Positions 22,139 through 29,979 of a stretch of DNA of 42,385 nucleotides are shown piece by piece. Position 1 is the first letter of the stretch; each line of letters starts with the position of its first letter. Both the position numbers and the translations under genes were made by a program. Origin of the DNA: Planctomycetaceae bacterium (GTDB taxonomy: Bacteria > Planctomycetota > Phycisphaerae > UBA1845 > UTPLA1). The stretch covers positions 1 to 42,385 of the forward strand of contig WYBU01000047.1 in the NCBI GenBank assembly GCA_011525745.1, read 5' to 3'. The notes beneath the pieces are model-generated. The model worked only from the letters and a program-made list of their open reading frames with translations, was not told where the DNA came from and ran no database searches.

Positions 22139-22580
22139 GGCCGCCTCGCCGCAGCCTGCACACGCAATTGACGGCGCTCGAGAGGCTCCCGCCCCCAGGG
22201 GGTCGGGGGCTTCTCCTGCACGTTCTTCGTCGGTGAAGCGCCGATCCGGACCGCGTCCGGGCGGGCCTCGGCCGGAGGGTCATGCCGACGCCGACGTCCG
22301 GAGCGGACCACCCGGTTCCGCGCGGGCGGCGCGTCCGCCACTTCAACGCGCTATTACAGATTTTATTTATCAACAATAATGACGTGCGGACCGGAATTCG
22401 AAGCGGCCGGCTCGGGCGCCTGCGCGGCCGCGTTTGCGCCGTCGCGATGATGACGCGGCCTCGGGGATCGCGATGCAACGGCGGCCGGCGCCACCGCGCA
22501 GAGACCGGCGCGTGGTTGAAGTGCTGCGAAAGGTCGGATACGTTGCGGGCGGGCGTGCAACATCGACCGGGGCGTCGCCG
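22139..22580. other. Spacer with GC-rich hairpin and an AT-rich island, no gene
   Basis: Just after the RRM gene a GC-rich foldback, GCCCCC with GGGGGC (about 22190-22209, then TTCTCC), may act as its terminator. A strikingly AT-rich island, ATTTTATTTATCAACAATAA, lies at 22360-22379. TTACAG (22354-22359) with ATAATG (22376-22381) at 16-base spacing is a possible promoter for the FHA gene, about 200 bases upstream of its ATG. Open frames here look like spurious GC-rich frames. Confidence 0.4.
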
Positions 22581-23288
22581 ATGCCGATCGTCATCCAATG
22601 CCCGAATTGCGGTCAGCACGGCGAGGTATCCCGCAGCGCGGCGGGTTTCAGCGTCACGTGCGACGCCTGCCGCAAACCCTTCCCCGTGCCCGTCGGCGCC
22701 GGTCACCTCACCGTCGAATGGGGCGTCGGCGCGGTCGGAACGCGCGTGCTGCTCACGCCCGGTGTGGAGCTGCGCATCGGCCGCGCGGCGGACAACGAAC
22801 TGGTCATCCCCGGCGAGCGCGTCTCACGTCATCATGCCGTGCTGCGGTGGGAGGAGGACGGCTGGCGGCTGCACGATCTGGGTAGCGCCAACGGCACGGT
22901 ACTGAACGGCCGGGCGATCAAGACGGCACTGGTCGAGGACGGGGCGCATTTCACGATTGGCGACTTCGTGATCCGAGTGGCCATCGCCGGATCGAAGGCG
23001 CCACGGGATCATCAGCTTCTCGATGAACTGGCCGCGCAGGAATCGCGGTATCTGCCTGCCGGGCTGGCGCGGCCGGTGCCGCCGGACGTGATGGCGACGC
23101 CGCCGCACGCGAATTCGAAGGCCGAGACGCAGGTGTTCGAGCGTCCGCCGCGCGAGGAGCCGATGCAGGCGGTCCCGCCGCCGCCGCCCGCGCCAGCGCC
23201 GCGCGGCGGTCTGGCCCCCATCATTTTCATGCTGATTATTTTGCTCGCGATCGCCGCGGCGGGAACGACGTGGCTGGTGATGCGATGA
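22581..23288 (+). CDS. FHA-domain membrane protein with N-terminal zinc ribbon
   Basis: The 235-residue protein starts with a zinc-ribbon-like CPNCGQHG...CDACRKPF (residues 6-32). It continues with a forkhead-associated domain: LRIGRAADNELVIPGERVSRHHAVLR, then LHDLGSANGTVLNGR, which together contain the phosphothreonine-binding Arg, Ser and Asn of FHA domains. A proline-rich linker (about 195-212) leads to a C-terminal membrane helix (IIFMLIILLAIAAAGTTWLV). It is therefore probably a tail-anchored cytosolic protein that reads Ser/Thr phosphorylation; planctomycetes have many Ser/Thr kinases, none visible here. ATG 22581 matches the zinc ribbon start; earlier in-frame codons are spacer. Confidence 0.88.
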   Translation: MPIVIQCPNCGQHGEVSRSAAGFSVTCDACRKPFPVPVGAGHLTVEWGVGAVGTRVLLTPGVELRIGRAADNELVIPGERVSRHHAVLRWEEDGWRLHDLGSANGTVLNGRAIKTALVEDGAHFTIGDFVIRVAIAGSKAPRDHQLLDELAAQESRYLPAGLARPVPPDVMATPPHANSKAETQVFERPPREEPMQAVPPPPPAPAPRGGLAPIIFMLIILLAIAAAGTTWLVMR

Positions 23289-23343
23289 ACGCCGGAGGGG
23301 CGATGCATCGTGGATCCGCAGCGTCGGGGAGAATTGGGATTAC

Positions 23344-23383
23344 AGGCTTGAGATTTCGGATTTGAGATTCGAGATATGAGATG
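23344..23383. repeat. TTGAGATTTCGGATTTGAGATTCGAGAT direct repeat words
   Basis: A cluster of TTGAGAT/TTCGAGAT repeats, related to 1008-1030, lies in the 240-bp spacer (23289-23527) between the convergent FHA and BatA genes. The rest of that spacer shows no gene and no clear terminator. Confidence 0.5.
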
Positions 23384-23527
23384 TGGTCAACCAGTTCCGT
23401 GGGCATCGCGCCATGCCATTCACGCAGGTCTCCTTCCGGAATCGGCGCCTTCCCGGCTCGTGAGACACATTTGCGAACCACAGCATGGCCATCCGGCCGA
23501 CATGCCCTGATTTCGGCGTTTCGGCGC

Positions 23528-25885
23528 TCACGCTGTGCGCGCGCCGAAACGCCAGGCCAGCGCGTGCTCGAGCATGAGTACGCCCGCCGCCAGGATCAAT
23601 AGCGGCCACCACATCTCGCGGCGGCTGTCGGACGAGTCGCCGGCGAAGGCCGCCAGGTCGCGTACGTATTCGACGGGCAGCTTGCCGGCGGTTCGCTTCA
23701 GCTCATCGCGGCCGGCGGGCGTCAGATCGGCCTCGCGCGGATCGACGTTGACCGCCGCGAACTGCCGCAGCGTTTCGCCGCCGAGCGTCGTCAGGTCGAA
23801 CGCGTACACCCCGCTTTGTTCCGTCTCTTCCCACTCGATCAGCGTGCCGCCGTCGGGCGAAACGCGCGCCTCGATCTGCACCGCCGCTTCAAGGCCGCCG
23901 CCGGGCGACTGCACCGCGACGCGCGGCGCGAAGCGATTGGGATCGAGCGGCAGGCGGATCACGTCGCCCACGCCGAACGACGCGATCTGCTCCGATCGGC
24001 GTGCGGCGTAGGAGGTCAGCTCGAGCACGAACGGCAAGTAGCTGGGATCGCGCGGCCAGTTGGTCCAGTCCAGATCGGCGGTGGTCGCCACGAACAGCGC
24101 GCGGCCTTCGCCGAACGCGCGTTCGATCACGAGGGGAGAGCGGTCCGGGTCGTTCAATCGCGCCAGCACCGTCGGAGCGGCGGGCTGAGTATTCGCGGGC
24201 GCCGACGAGGTCGTGGCAACCGTCGTTGCGGCGGGCGGCTCGGTCTGAGCGGCAATGAACCGCGTCACGCGAATGCCGCGCAACAGCTCGGCCGCCGGCC
24301 CGGAAAACGAGCGGAACAGCGCGTGGGACTCGTCCCATTGATCGAGGCCGTAAGCGCCGCCCAGGCGATCGTCGGGCGCCGATCGTGCCTCGATCATCGC
24401 CGCGGGCAGCGGACCCTCGCCGTCGGAATAGAGCAGTTCGTTGTAGTGGGCGATGTCGACCTGATCGCCCGAGAAGATCAGCAGCCCGCCGCCGGCCGCG
24501 ACGTAACGGCGCAGGGATTGCGCCGACGTGGGCGTCAGACGAAAGACGTTGGCCAGCGCGACCACGTGAACGTCGGACAGGTCGGCGGTGTCGAGTTCGG
24601 CTTCGTCGACGACGCGCACGTCGTTGCCGCTGAAGGCGCGGCCCTCGGGCCGCAGGGCGGTGGTCAGCAGAAAGGCCTCATCGCGGAACGAATCGGGATT
24701 GGGATCGCCGTTGATCACCAGCACGCGCACGCCTTCGAGCACGCGGCACGCCGCGGCGCGTTGATCGTCGAGCGTCACGCCGTTGACGGCGGCGGCGCGC
24801 TGGTCCTGCGTCGTCGGGAGGTTGAGGGCGACGCGCACGTAATCGGCGCCCACGCGCGGGAAAGTCACTTCCAGCGTTTCGCGCGTCACGCCGCCGCTGC
24901 GCAGCGTGCCCAGCGGAACCGGCGGCAGCATCTGATCGGCGACCGATACGGCCAACTCCAGACCCGACTGATCCGCGCCGGAAAAGTTGGCCACTTCCAC
25001 CGCGACGCGCGTCGGCACGCCGGCGGCGATCTGAGGCGACAACGGGCGCACGTCGGTGACGGCCATGTTGCCGGGCGACGCGGCGCTGACGTCGATCAGC
25101 ACCAGCCGCAGCGAGCGCCCCGCGTCGGCCAGATCGACCAGCGGCGCCAGTGGACCGGCTTCCTCGCGATCAGGGTCGACCGGCCGAGCCGGCGGTTCAT
25201 TGGTCCGCGCGGTTTCGACATCGGGCAGCCACTCGGCACGCTGAAAATCGCTGACGATGTATACGCTCGCCGCCGCCTGCGTCGGCCGGGCGCGAAGCAT
25301 GTTCGCGACCTCGCCGACTGCGCGCGCGGGCCGGCCGGTTCGCTGCGTGGGGCGAAGCGCCGCGAGCCGGTCGAGCAACCGCTGGAGCGCGGCGTCGTCG
25401 CAGTTGGCCAAGGTGATAACGGGCTGGGACGGATTCGAGAACAGATACAGCGACAGCGAGTCGCGTTCGGCTTCGGCGCCGATCCAGCGGGTCAGTCGGC
25501 GCACGGCATCGACGCCGCGCTCGAATACGGCGCCGTCGCCGTCGGCGCAGGTCATGGACAACGAGTCGTCCAGCAGCATGACGCGTTCGGTTCGTGCGCC
25601 GCCGCCCAAGATCGCCGCCGCCACGCCGGGCCGGACGAACGGCCGCGCCAGCGCCAGCGCCAGCAGCACGATGGCCAGGCAGCGCAGCGCCAACAGGATG
25701 AGCTGCTCGATCTGCACGCGGCGGCGGTTCTTGGTGTGGGCGGCGAGCAGGAACTCCATCGCCGGCCACTTCACGCGGCGAAAGCGGCGGCGCGAGAGCA
25801 GGTGGATCAGAATGGGCGACGCGACGGCGGCGGCGCCGATTGCCATGAAGGGGTGCAGCAGCCATGTCGAGAGCCAGTTGAACAT
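23528..25885 (-). CDS. BatA/vWA-domain membrane protein
   Basis: The 785-residue protein begins with a BatA-type N terminus: a membrane helix, ASPILIHLLSRRRFRRVKWPAMEFL, then a second helix (LLALRCLAIVLLALALARP). A von Willebrand A domain follows, with the metal site DDSLS in VMLLDDSLSMTC. A long middle part with beta-rich and glutamine-amidotransferase-like segments (VLVINGDPNPDSFRDEAFLL, YVAAGGGLLIFSGDQVD) ends in a membrane helix, WWPLLILAAGVLMLEHALAW. This architecture is common in planctomycetes downstream of MoxR and DUF58 genes, and presumably forms a membrane-bound partner of the MoxR ATPase. The ATG at 25885 has no obvious ribosome site; a repeat spacer separates it from the DUF58 gene. 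Confidence 0.88.
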   Translation of the reverse strand: MFNWLSTWLLHPFMAIGAAAVASPILIHLLSRRRFRRVKWPAMEFLLAAHTKNRRRVQIEQLILLALRCLAIVLLALALARPFVRPGVAAAILGGGARTERVMLLDDSLSMTCADGDGAVFERGVDAVRRLTRWIGAEAERDSLSLYLFSNPSQPVITLANCDDAALQRLLDRLAALRPTQRTGRPARAVGEVANMLRARPTQAAASVYIVSDFQRAEWLPDVETARTNEPPARPVDPDREEAGPLAPLVDLADAGRSLRLVLIDVSAASPGNMAVTDVRPLSPQIAAGVPTRVAVEVANFSGADQSGLELAVSVADQMLPPVPLGTLRSGGVTRETLEVTFPRVGADYVRVALNLPTTQDQRAAAVNGVTLDDQRAAACRVLEGVRVLVINGDPNPDSFRDEAFLLTTALRPEGRAFSGNDVRVVDEAELDTADLSDVHVVALANVFRLTPTSAQSLRRYVAAGGGLLIFSGDQVDIAHYNELLYSDGEGPLPAAMIEARSAPDDRLGGAYGLDQWDESHALFRSFSGPAAELLRGIRVTRFIAAQTEPPAATTVATTSSAPANTQPAAPTVLARLNDPDRSPLVIERAFGEGRALFVATTADLDWTNWPRDPSYLPFVLELTSYAARRSEQIASFGVGDVIRLPLDPNRFAPRVAVQSPGGGLEAAVQIEARVSPDGGTLIEWEETEQSGVYAFDLTTLGGETLRQFAAVNVDPREADLTPAGRDELKRTAGKLPVEYVRDLAAFAGDSSDSRREMWWPLLILAAGVLMLEHALAWRFGARTA

Positions 25886-26040
25886 GGGACGTCAGTTTTG
25901 AATCACGCGGTTGCGTATCCTTGTGCGAGGCAATTCGATTCGCAATCAGACCCTGTGTCGCGTTCGCGTGGAACAACACAGGCTGCAAGCCCGTACGGGG
26001 GCGGCGCTCGAGACGGCAAGGCCGTCGCGGAGGCTCAAGC

Positions 26041-26110
26041 GACGGGCGGGACGCCCGTACCACCCGAGGAGACGGGCGGGACGCCCGTACCATCCGGGAT
26101 GCCCGTACCA
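26041..26110. repeat. Tandem GACGGGCG...GCCCGT-ACCA hairpins in the DUF58-BatA spacer
   Basis: Two copies (26041-26062 and 26071-26092) and a truncated third (about 26095-26110) of GACGGGCGggacGCCCGTACCA lie in the 311-base spacer between the DUF58 and BatA genes. Each is a 6-bp hairpin. A related GGCTGCAAGCCCGTACG element precedes them (about 25981-25997). The rest of the spacer shows no gene. Confidence 0.8.
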
Positions 26111-26196
26111 CGCGAGCCGCATAGGCTCGCCCTGCGCGTGGGTTTGACCGTGCCACCTTCCGGGCGAACGGGTGTCGCGTGTTCGCGGATGCCTCC

Positions 26197-27108
26197 TCAC
26201 CGCACGCTGGCCCGCGCGGCCAGATAGCGCCGCAGCACGACGTCGAGCGGTTCTGCCGTGGTCAGGTCGACGTAGTCGATGCGGCGATCGACGCACTCGT
26301 CGCGCAGCCGCCGAACGAATTCGTCCAGCACATCCAGATACGCCGCGCGCAGCGACGGCGGATCGACGAACAACTGCTGGTCCGGGCGCTCCAGCCCCTC
26401 GAACAGCGTGTTGTCCTGAAACGGGAACGTCCGCTCGTCCTGATCGAGCAGGTGAAATACGACCACGTCGTGCCGATGAAAGCGCAGCAGGTCCAGGCCG
26501 TGAATGACTTCGTCGGGATCGGCGAGCAGATCGGAAATCAGCACCACTAGCCCGCGACGCCGCAGCCGCCCGGCCAGCGACGTGAACACGTCCGCCATGC
26601 GCGAGGGCGCTTCGAGCCGCGCGGCCTCCATCGCCGACAACAATCCACGCAGATGGGCCGGGCTGCTGGCCGGGGGCAGCTCGGTGCGCACTTCATGGTC
26701 GAACAGCGTCAGGCCCACGGCGTCCTGCTGATGCGTCAGCAGAAAGGCCAGTGACGCGGCGGCGGTGGCGGCGTACTCGAACTTGGTCAGCCGACCGCCC
26801 TCGGGATGCTCGGGATAGCGCATCGACGCGGAGCAGTCGACGAGAAGATACGTGCGGAGATTGGTTTCTTCCTCGTACTGCTTGATGAAGAAGCGATCGG
26901 CCCGGCCATAGACGCGCCAGTCGATGTGGCGGATGTCGTCGCCGGGCACGTACTCGCGATGCTCGGCGAACTCGACGGAGTAGCCGCGATAAGGGCTGCG
27001 ATGCTGTCCGGAGACGAACCCCTCGACGACGCGCCGTGCGCGCAGCTCGAGGCCGGTCAGGCGGGCCAACACGTCGGGTCGGAGGTATTTGGAGGGGGCG
27101 TCGGTCAT
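26197..27108 (-). CDS. DUF58 domain protein (vWA-like)
   Basis: The 303-residue protein is soluble. It contains the DUF58 core, HREYVPGDDIRHIDWRVYGRADRFFIKQYEEETN (residues about 50-83, shown in part: DDIRHIDWRVYGR), and a vWA-like metal site DCSAS in LLVDCSASM. It also has GLVVLISDLLADPDEV, a typical later strand. DUF58 proteins are partners of MoxR ATPases, encoded together; they probably act as adaptors for vWA proteins at the membrane. The gene lies 163 bases after MoxR and 311 before BatA on the same strand. Its start at 27108 (MTDAPSKYL) is the usual N terminus; the upstream GGAGGTATTTGGAGG runs inside the gene on the plus strand and is not a ribosome site. Confidence 0.93.
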   Translation of the reverse strand: MTDAPSKYLRPDVLARLTGLELRARRVVEGFVSGQHRSPYRGYSVEFAEHREYVPGDDIRHIDWRVYGRADRFFIKQYEEETNLRTYLLVDCSASMRYPEHPEGGRLTKFEYAATAAASLAFLLTHQQDAVGLTLFDHEVRTELPPASSPAHLRGLLSAMEAARLEAPSRMADVFTSLAGRLRRRGLVVLISDLLADPDEVIHGLDLLRFHRHDVVVFHLLDQDERTFPFQDNTLFEGLERPDQQLFVDPPSLRAAYLDVLDEFVRRLRDECVDRRIDYVDLTTAEPLDVVLRRYLAARASVR

Positions 27109-27152
27109 TGAGGGCGGTTGTTTGTAGGGTCCGTTGAGCGGACCGAGTAGCC

Positions 27153-27215
27153 ATCAGCTATCAGCTATCAGCTATCAGCCATCAGCGATCAGCCATCAGC
27201 CGTCAGCCGTCAGCC
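27153..27215. repeat. Nine tandem heptamers (ATCAGCT/ATCAGCC/GTCAGCC)
   Basis: Exactly nine 7-bp units occupy 27153-27215: three ATCAGCT, then ATCAGCC, ATCAGCG, ATCAGCC, ATCAGCC and two GTCAGCC. A second cluster of four heptamers lies at 39174-39201. The array separates the MoxR and DUF58 genes. Heptamers of this sort are seen in many unrelated genomes and metagenomes as intergenic words. Confidence 0.85.
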
Positions 27216-27271
27216 ATACGGAAGATCCGTTGTCGGTAGTAACACATCGCTCCTGTCACATGGGCGGACGG

Positions 27272-28387
27272 TTACGTGGCCGCTGCGCCGGCCGGGGCGG
27301 GCTGAAAAACGCTCGAGACGCGCGGGTCGTCGGACAGCGCGCCGGGGTGCGTGCGGACGGCGGCCAACAGCTCGTCGATCAAACGATCGGCCGGATAGCC
27401 CTCGGCCTGGGCCGAGAAGTTCGTGATCACGCGGTGACGCAGCACGGGTTGCGCCAGCACGCGAATGTCGTCGGTCGAAACGTGATAACGGCCGTGCAGC
27501 ACGGCGCGGGCCTTGCCGCCGAGGATGAGAAACTGCACGGCGCGCGGACCGGCGCCCCAGCTCACCATCCGCTTCATGATCGGCAGCGCGCCGGCCTGAT
27601 CGGGTCGCGTGGCCTGCACCAGGTCCAGCGCGTAGCGCACCACCGCCGGCGCGGCGGGGACGCGGCGCACGAGCTGTTGGAGCGCGACGATCTCGTCGCC
27701 CGACAACACCGGCTCGACCTGCGTCAGACGCTCGCCCGTGGTCGTCGTCGCGATCTGGTATTCCTCTTCGTACGACGGGTAACGCACGAACACTTTGAAC
27801 ATGAAGCGGTCCTGCTGCGCCTCGGGCAGCGGATAAGTGCCTTCCTGTTCGATGGGGTTCTGTGTCGCCAGTACGAAGAACGGCGGCGACAGTTCGTGTC
27901 GGCGGCCGCCGACGGTCACCTGCCGCTCCTGCATCGCTTCGAGCAGCGCGGCCTGCGTTTTGGGCGGCGTGCGGTTGATTTCGTCGGCCAGGATGACGTT
28001 GGCGAAGATCGGCCCGGGCAGGAACTTGAACGCCCGCTGGCGCGTGGCGGCGTCTTCCTGAATCACCTCGGTGCCGGTGATGTCGGACGGCATGAGGTCG
28101 GGGGTGAACTGAATTCGGTTGAACGACAGGCTCAGGCAGCGGGCCAGGCTGCTGATCATGAGCGTCTTGGCCAGGCCGGGCACGCCTTCGAGTATGCAGT
28201 GGCCGCCGGCGAACAGCGCGATGAGCAATTGTTCGAGCACCTCGTTTTGTCCGACGATGACCTTTCGCAGTTCCGCCAGAATTCGGCCGTAGGCGTCGCG
28301 CAGACGTTGCGCCGCGGCCAGATCGGCATCGGTCGCCGCGGGCGTCGCCGCGTCGTGGCCCGCGGACGCTGGAAGATGTGCACTCAA
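27272..28387 (-). CDS. MoxR-family AAA+ ATPase
   Basis: The 371-residue ATPase shows [15 protein letters not shown], the Walker A GVPGLAKT, the Walker B ILADEINR, sensor-1 [27 protein letters not shown] and a C-terminal AAA lid. MoxR proteins act as chaperone-like ATPases that activate or assemble vWA-domain partners. The start is chosen as TTG 28387 ([10 protein letters not shown]), because AGGAGA lies eight bases upstream and no ATG lies near. A longer frame starting at ATG 28438 has no ribosome site and extends into the spacer. It is followed by DUF58 and BatA genes on the same strand and preceded by prenyltransferase and PQQ genes. Confidence 0.93.
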   Translation of the reverse strand: MSAHLPASAGHDAATPAATDADLAAAQRLRDAYGRILAELRKVIVGQNEVLEQLLIALFAGGHCILEGVPGLAKTLMISSLARCLSLSFNRIQFTPDLMPSDITGTEVIQEDAATRQRAFKFLPGPIFANVILADEINRTPPKTQAALLEAMQERQVTVGGRRHELSPPFFVLATQNPIEQEGTYPLPEAQQDRFMFKVFVRYPSYEEEYQIATTTTGERLTQVEPVLSGDEIVALQQLVRRVPAAPAVVRYALDLVQATRPDQAGALPIMKRMVSWGAGPRAVQFLILGGKARAVLHGRYHVSTDDIRVLAQPVLRHRVITNFSAQAEGYPADRLIDELLAAVRTHPGALSDDPRVSSVFQPAPAGAAAT

Positions 28388-28598
28388 GTTGAGTCTCCTG
28401 AACGACGTTTTGGAGCGTGCCGCCCGCGCCGCTCTCAAGGGCGGGCGACATCATGATAGGCGATTGCGGCGCATCGGGCACTTGGGGTGCGTTGTGTGGT
28501 GGGGAACCGCCGCATGAGCATGTGTCGACGCTATCGCGGAGGGTTCTTATCTTCGAGAGCCTGCCGCTGCGCGGTGGGGCAGCCGGCATGGGTTTGAT

Positions 28599-28746
28599 CC
28601 GAACCGCGACCGTGAGGGAGCGCCGGGGGGACGGCGCATAGGCGCCGACTCGTCCCGCATTCGCGCGGGGGACGCGGGGCTGCGATCTTGGAGGACGTCT
28701 GCGACGCTGGTGCGTTCTCCGCCGCTCCCTCACGGTCGCGGTTCGG
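28599..28746. repeat. Inverted pair of 24-bp repeats (MITE-like, 148 bp)
   Basis: The 24-mer starting CCGAACCGCGACC at 28599-28622 is repeated in inverted orientation at 28723-28746, perfectly. They enclose 100 bp without a gene. After the right arm two degraded copies of about 25 bp (GGTCGCAGTTCGG and GGTCGCGGCTCGG) run to about 28800. The arrangement resembles a small inverted-repeat element inserted upstream of moxR; no target-site duplication is evident. Confidence 0.75.
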
Positions 28747-28831
28747 TTCATGCAGAGCGGTCGCAGTTCGGTTTATGCACAGTGGTCGCGGCTCGGGTCA
28801 TCGCCGTTGTCGGGCGGTCGACTCGAGTTCT

Positions 28832-28864
28832 TATCATCGTGACCCCACCGCTGAAGCGGTGGGG
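28832..28864. repeat. CCCCACCGC/GCGGTGGGG hairpin repeat
   Basis: CCCCACCGC (28843-28851) and GCGGTGGGG (28856-28864) form a 9-bp stem with a TGAA loop, preceded by TATCATCGTGA. It is the inverted relative of 16835-16865. It lies about 30 bases downstream of the prenyltransferase-repeat stop and may also end that transcript, although no T tract follows. Confidence 0.7.
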
Positions 28865-28893
28865 CACCCGATGGGGCGGCGGAGTCCACCTGC

Positions 28894-29976
28894 TCACCGC
28901 TGCATGATCGGCAGATACTGATACGGCAATTGCAGGATCACCAGGGCCAGGCTCGTGCCGTAGACCTTGCCGACGCTGTCGCCGAGCCATGCGCCGTCCT
29001 CGCCTTGTGTTGCCAGCAGCCGGTCGCGGATGCGCGGAAAGTACCTTTCCCAGTTTTTTTCGCCCGAGAGGTACATCGCCTGAGACATGTAGAAATGGGC
29101 GTAGAAGAAATGCCCCTGCATCCAGGCCGGGCCTTCGCCCTCGCCGATCGTGCGGATGATGTAGCGCAGGTTCTGCCGGCACAGCGGCAGATCGGCCTGG
29201 CCGGCGTTGTACCAGCAGACGACGGCCGCGGCCGTAATCGGCGGGCGCGGATCGGTCATGCCCACGCGATAGGCGATGCCGCCGCCGGGCAGGGCCGATT
29301 TTTCGAGATAGCGCATCGCGTCGTCGATGACGCGTTTGGGCACCATGATGCCGACATTGCGGCAAGCCCGCAGCCCCTGCACCTGCGTCACGGTGACCGA
29401 GCCTTCGTCGAAATCCGACGACGGCGTGTAGTACCAGCCGCCGCGCGAGCTTTGGGCCCGATCGGTCAGGCGCACCGCGCGCTCCAGCACGCGGGCGATG
29501 CGCACCTGGCGGTCGACGTCTTCTTCCATCCCGTGCGCCTCGGCCAGGAACAGCATCGAGAATCCATGGCCGTACATCGAGTGGGTCTCTTCGACGCCGC
29601 CGCGGCTGATGAGACCGTCGTCCTGGGCGCAGCTCAGCAGGAAACCCATCGCCCGCGAGACGTTGGGCGCGTAGGTTCCCTGCGTCGGCGTGCTGCCGGA
29701 CGCCAGCATCGCCAGACCGGCCAGCGCCGTCATCGACACCGGATAGCTGCCGTAGCCGCTCTCCTCGGACCAGAAGCCTTCGCGGCTTTGCCGCGCCGAC
29801 AGCCACGACAGGCCGCGGCGAATCGCCTCATCGGTCTCGCGCGTCACGTGCCTGGGCAGCGAAGGCGGCAGCGGCGCCGCGGGCGCGGCGTCGTCCGCCG
29901 CGCCCGGCGCGGGTCGCGCCCACGCCGCGCCGAGAAGCACCAGCAGCACCGTCACCGCGCCATATCGCTTTGTCAT
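28894..29976 (-). CDS. Secreted prenyltransferase/squalene-cyclase repeat protein
   Basis: The 360-residue protein has a signal peptide (MTKRYGAVTVLLVLLGAAWA). The rest is an alpha-toroid typical of terpenoid-cyclase-like repeats: AIRRGLSWLSARQSREGFWS, MTALAGLAMLASG, AMGFLLSCAQDDGLIS, QGLRACRNVG and QDGAW-type motifs (LLATQGEDGAWLGD). No catalytic DxDD motif of squalene-hopene cyclases is visible and the export signal is unusual for a cyclase, so a binding or structural role is more likely. The ATG (29976) lies three bases after the stop of the upstream 1503-residue PQQ/TPR gene, so the two are cotranscribed. Such proteins often sit beside MoxR/BatA genes in planctomycetes. Confidence 0.88.
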   Translation of the reverse strand: MTKRYGAVTVLLVLLGAAWARPAPGAADDAAPAAPLPPSLPRHVTRETDEAIRRGLSWLSARQSREGFWSEESGYGSYPVSMTALAGLAMLASGSTPTQGTYAPNVSRAMGFLLSCAQDDGLISRGGVEETHSMYGHGFSMLFLAEAHGMEEDVDRQVRIARVLERAVRLTDRAQSSRGGWYYTPSSDFDEGSVTVTQVQGLRACRNVGIMVPKRVIDDAMRYLEKSALPGGGIAYRVGMTDPRPPITAAAVVCWYNAGQADLPLCRQNLRYIIRTIGEGEGPAWMQGHFFYAHFYMSQAMYLSGEKNWERYFPRIRDRLLATQGEDGAWLGDSVGKVYGTSLALVILQLPYQYLPIMQR

Positions 29977-29979
29977 GGG

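Noticed and set aside
23816..26227. 803-codon open frame antisense to the BatA gene
   Set aside because: The BatA frame shows membrane helices and a vWA metal site. The antisense frame has only Arg/Gln/Gly-rich content and extends into repeat spacer.
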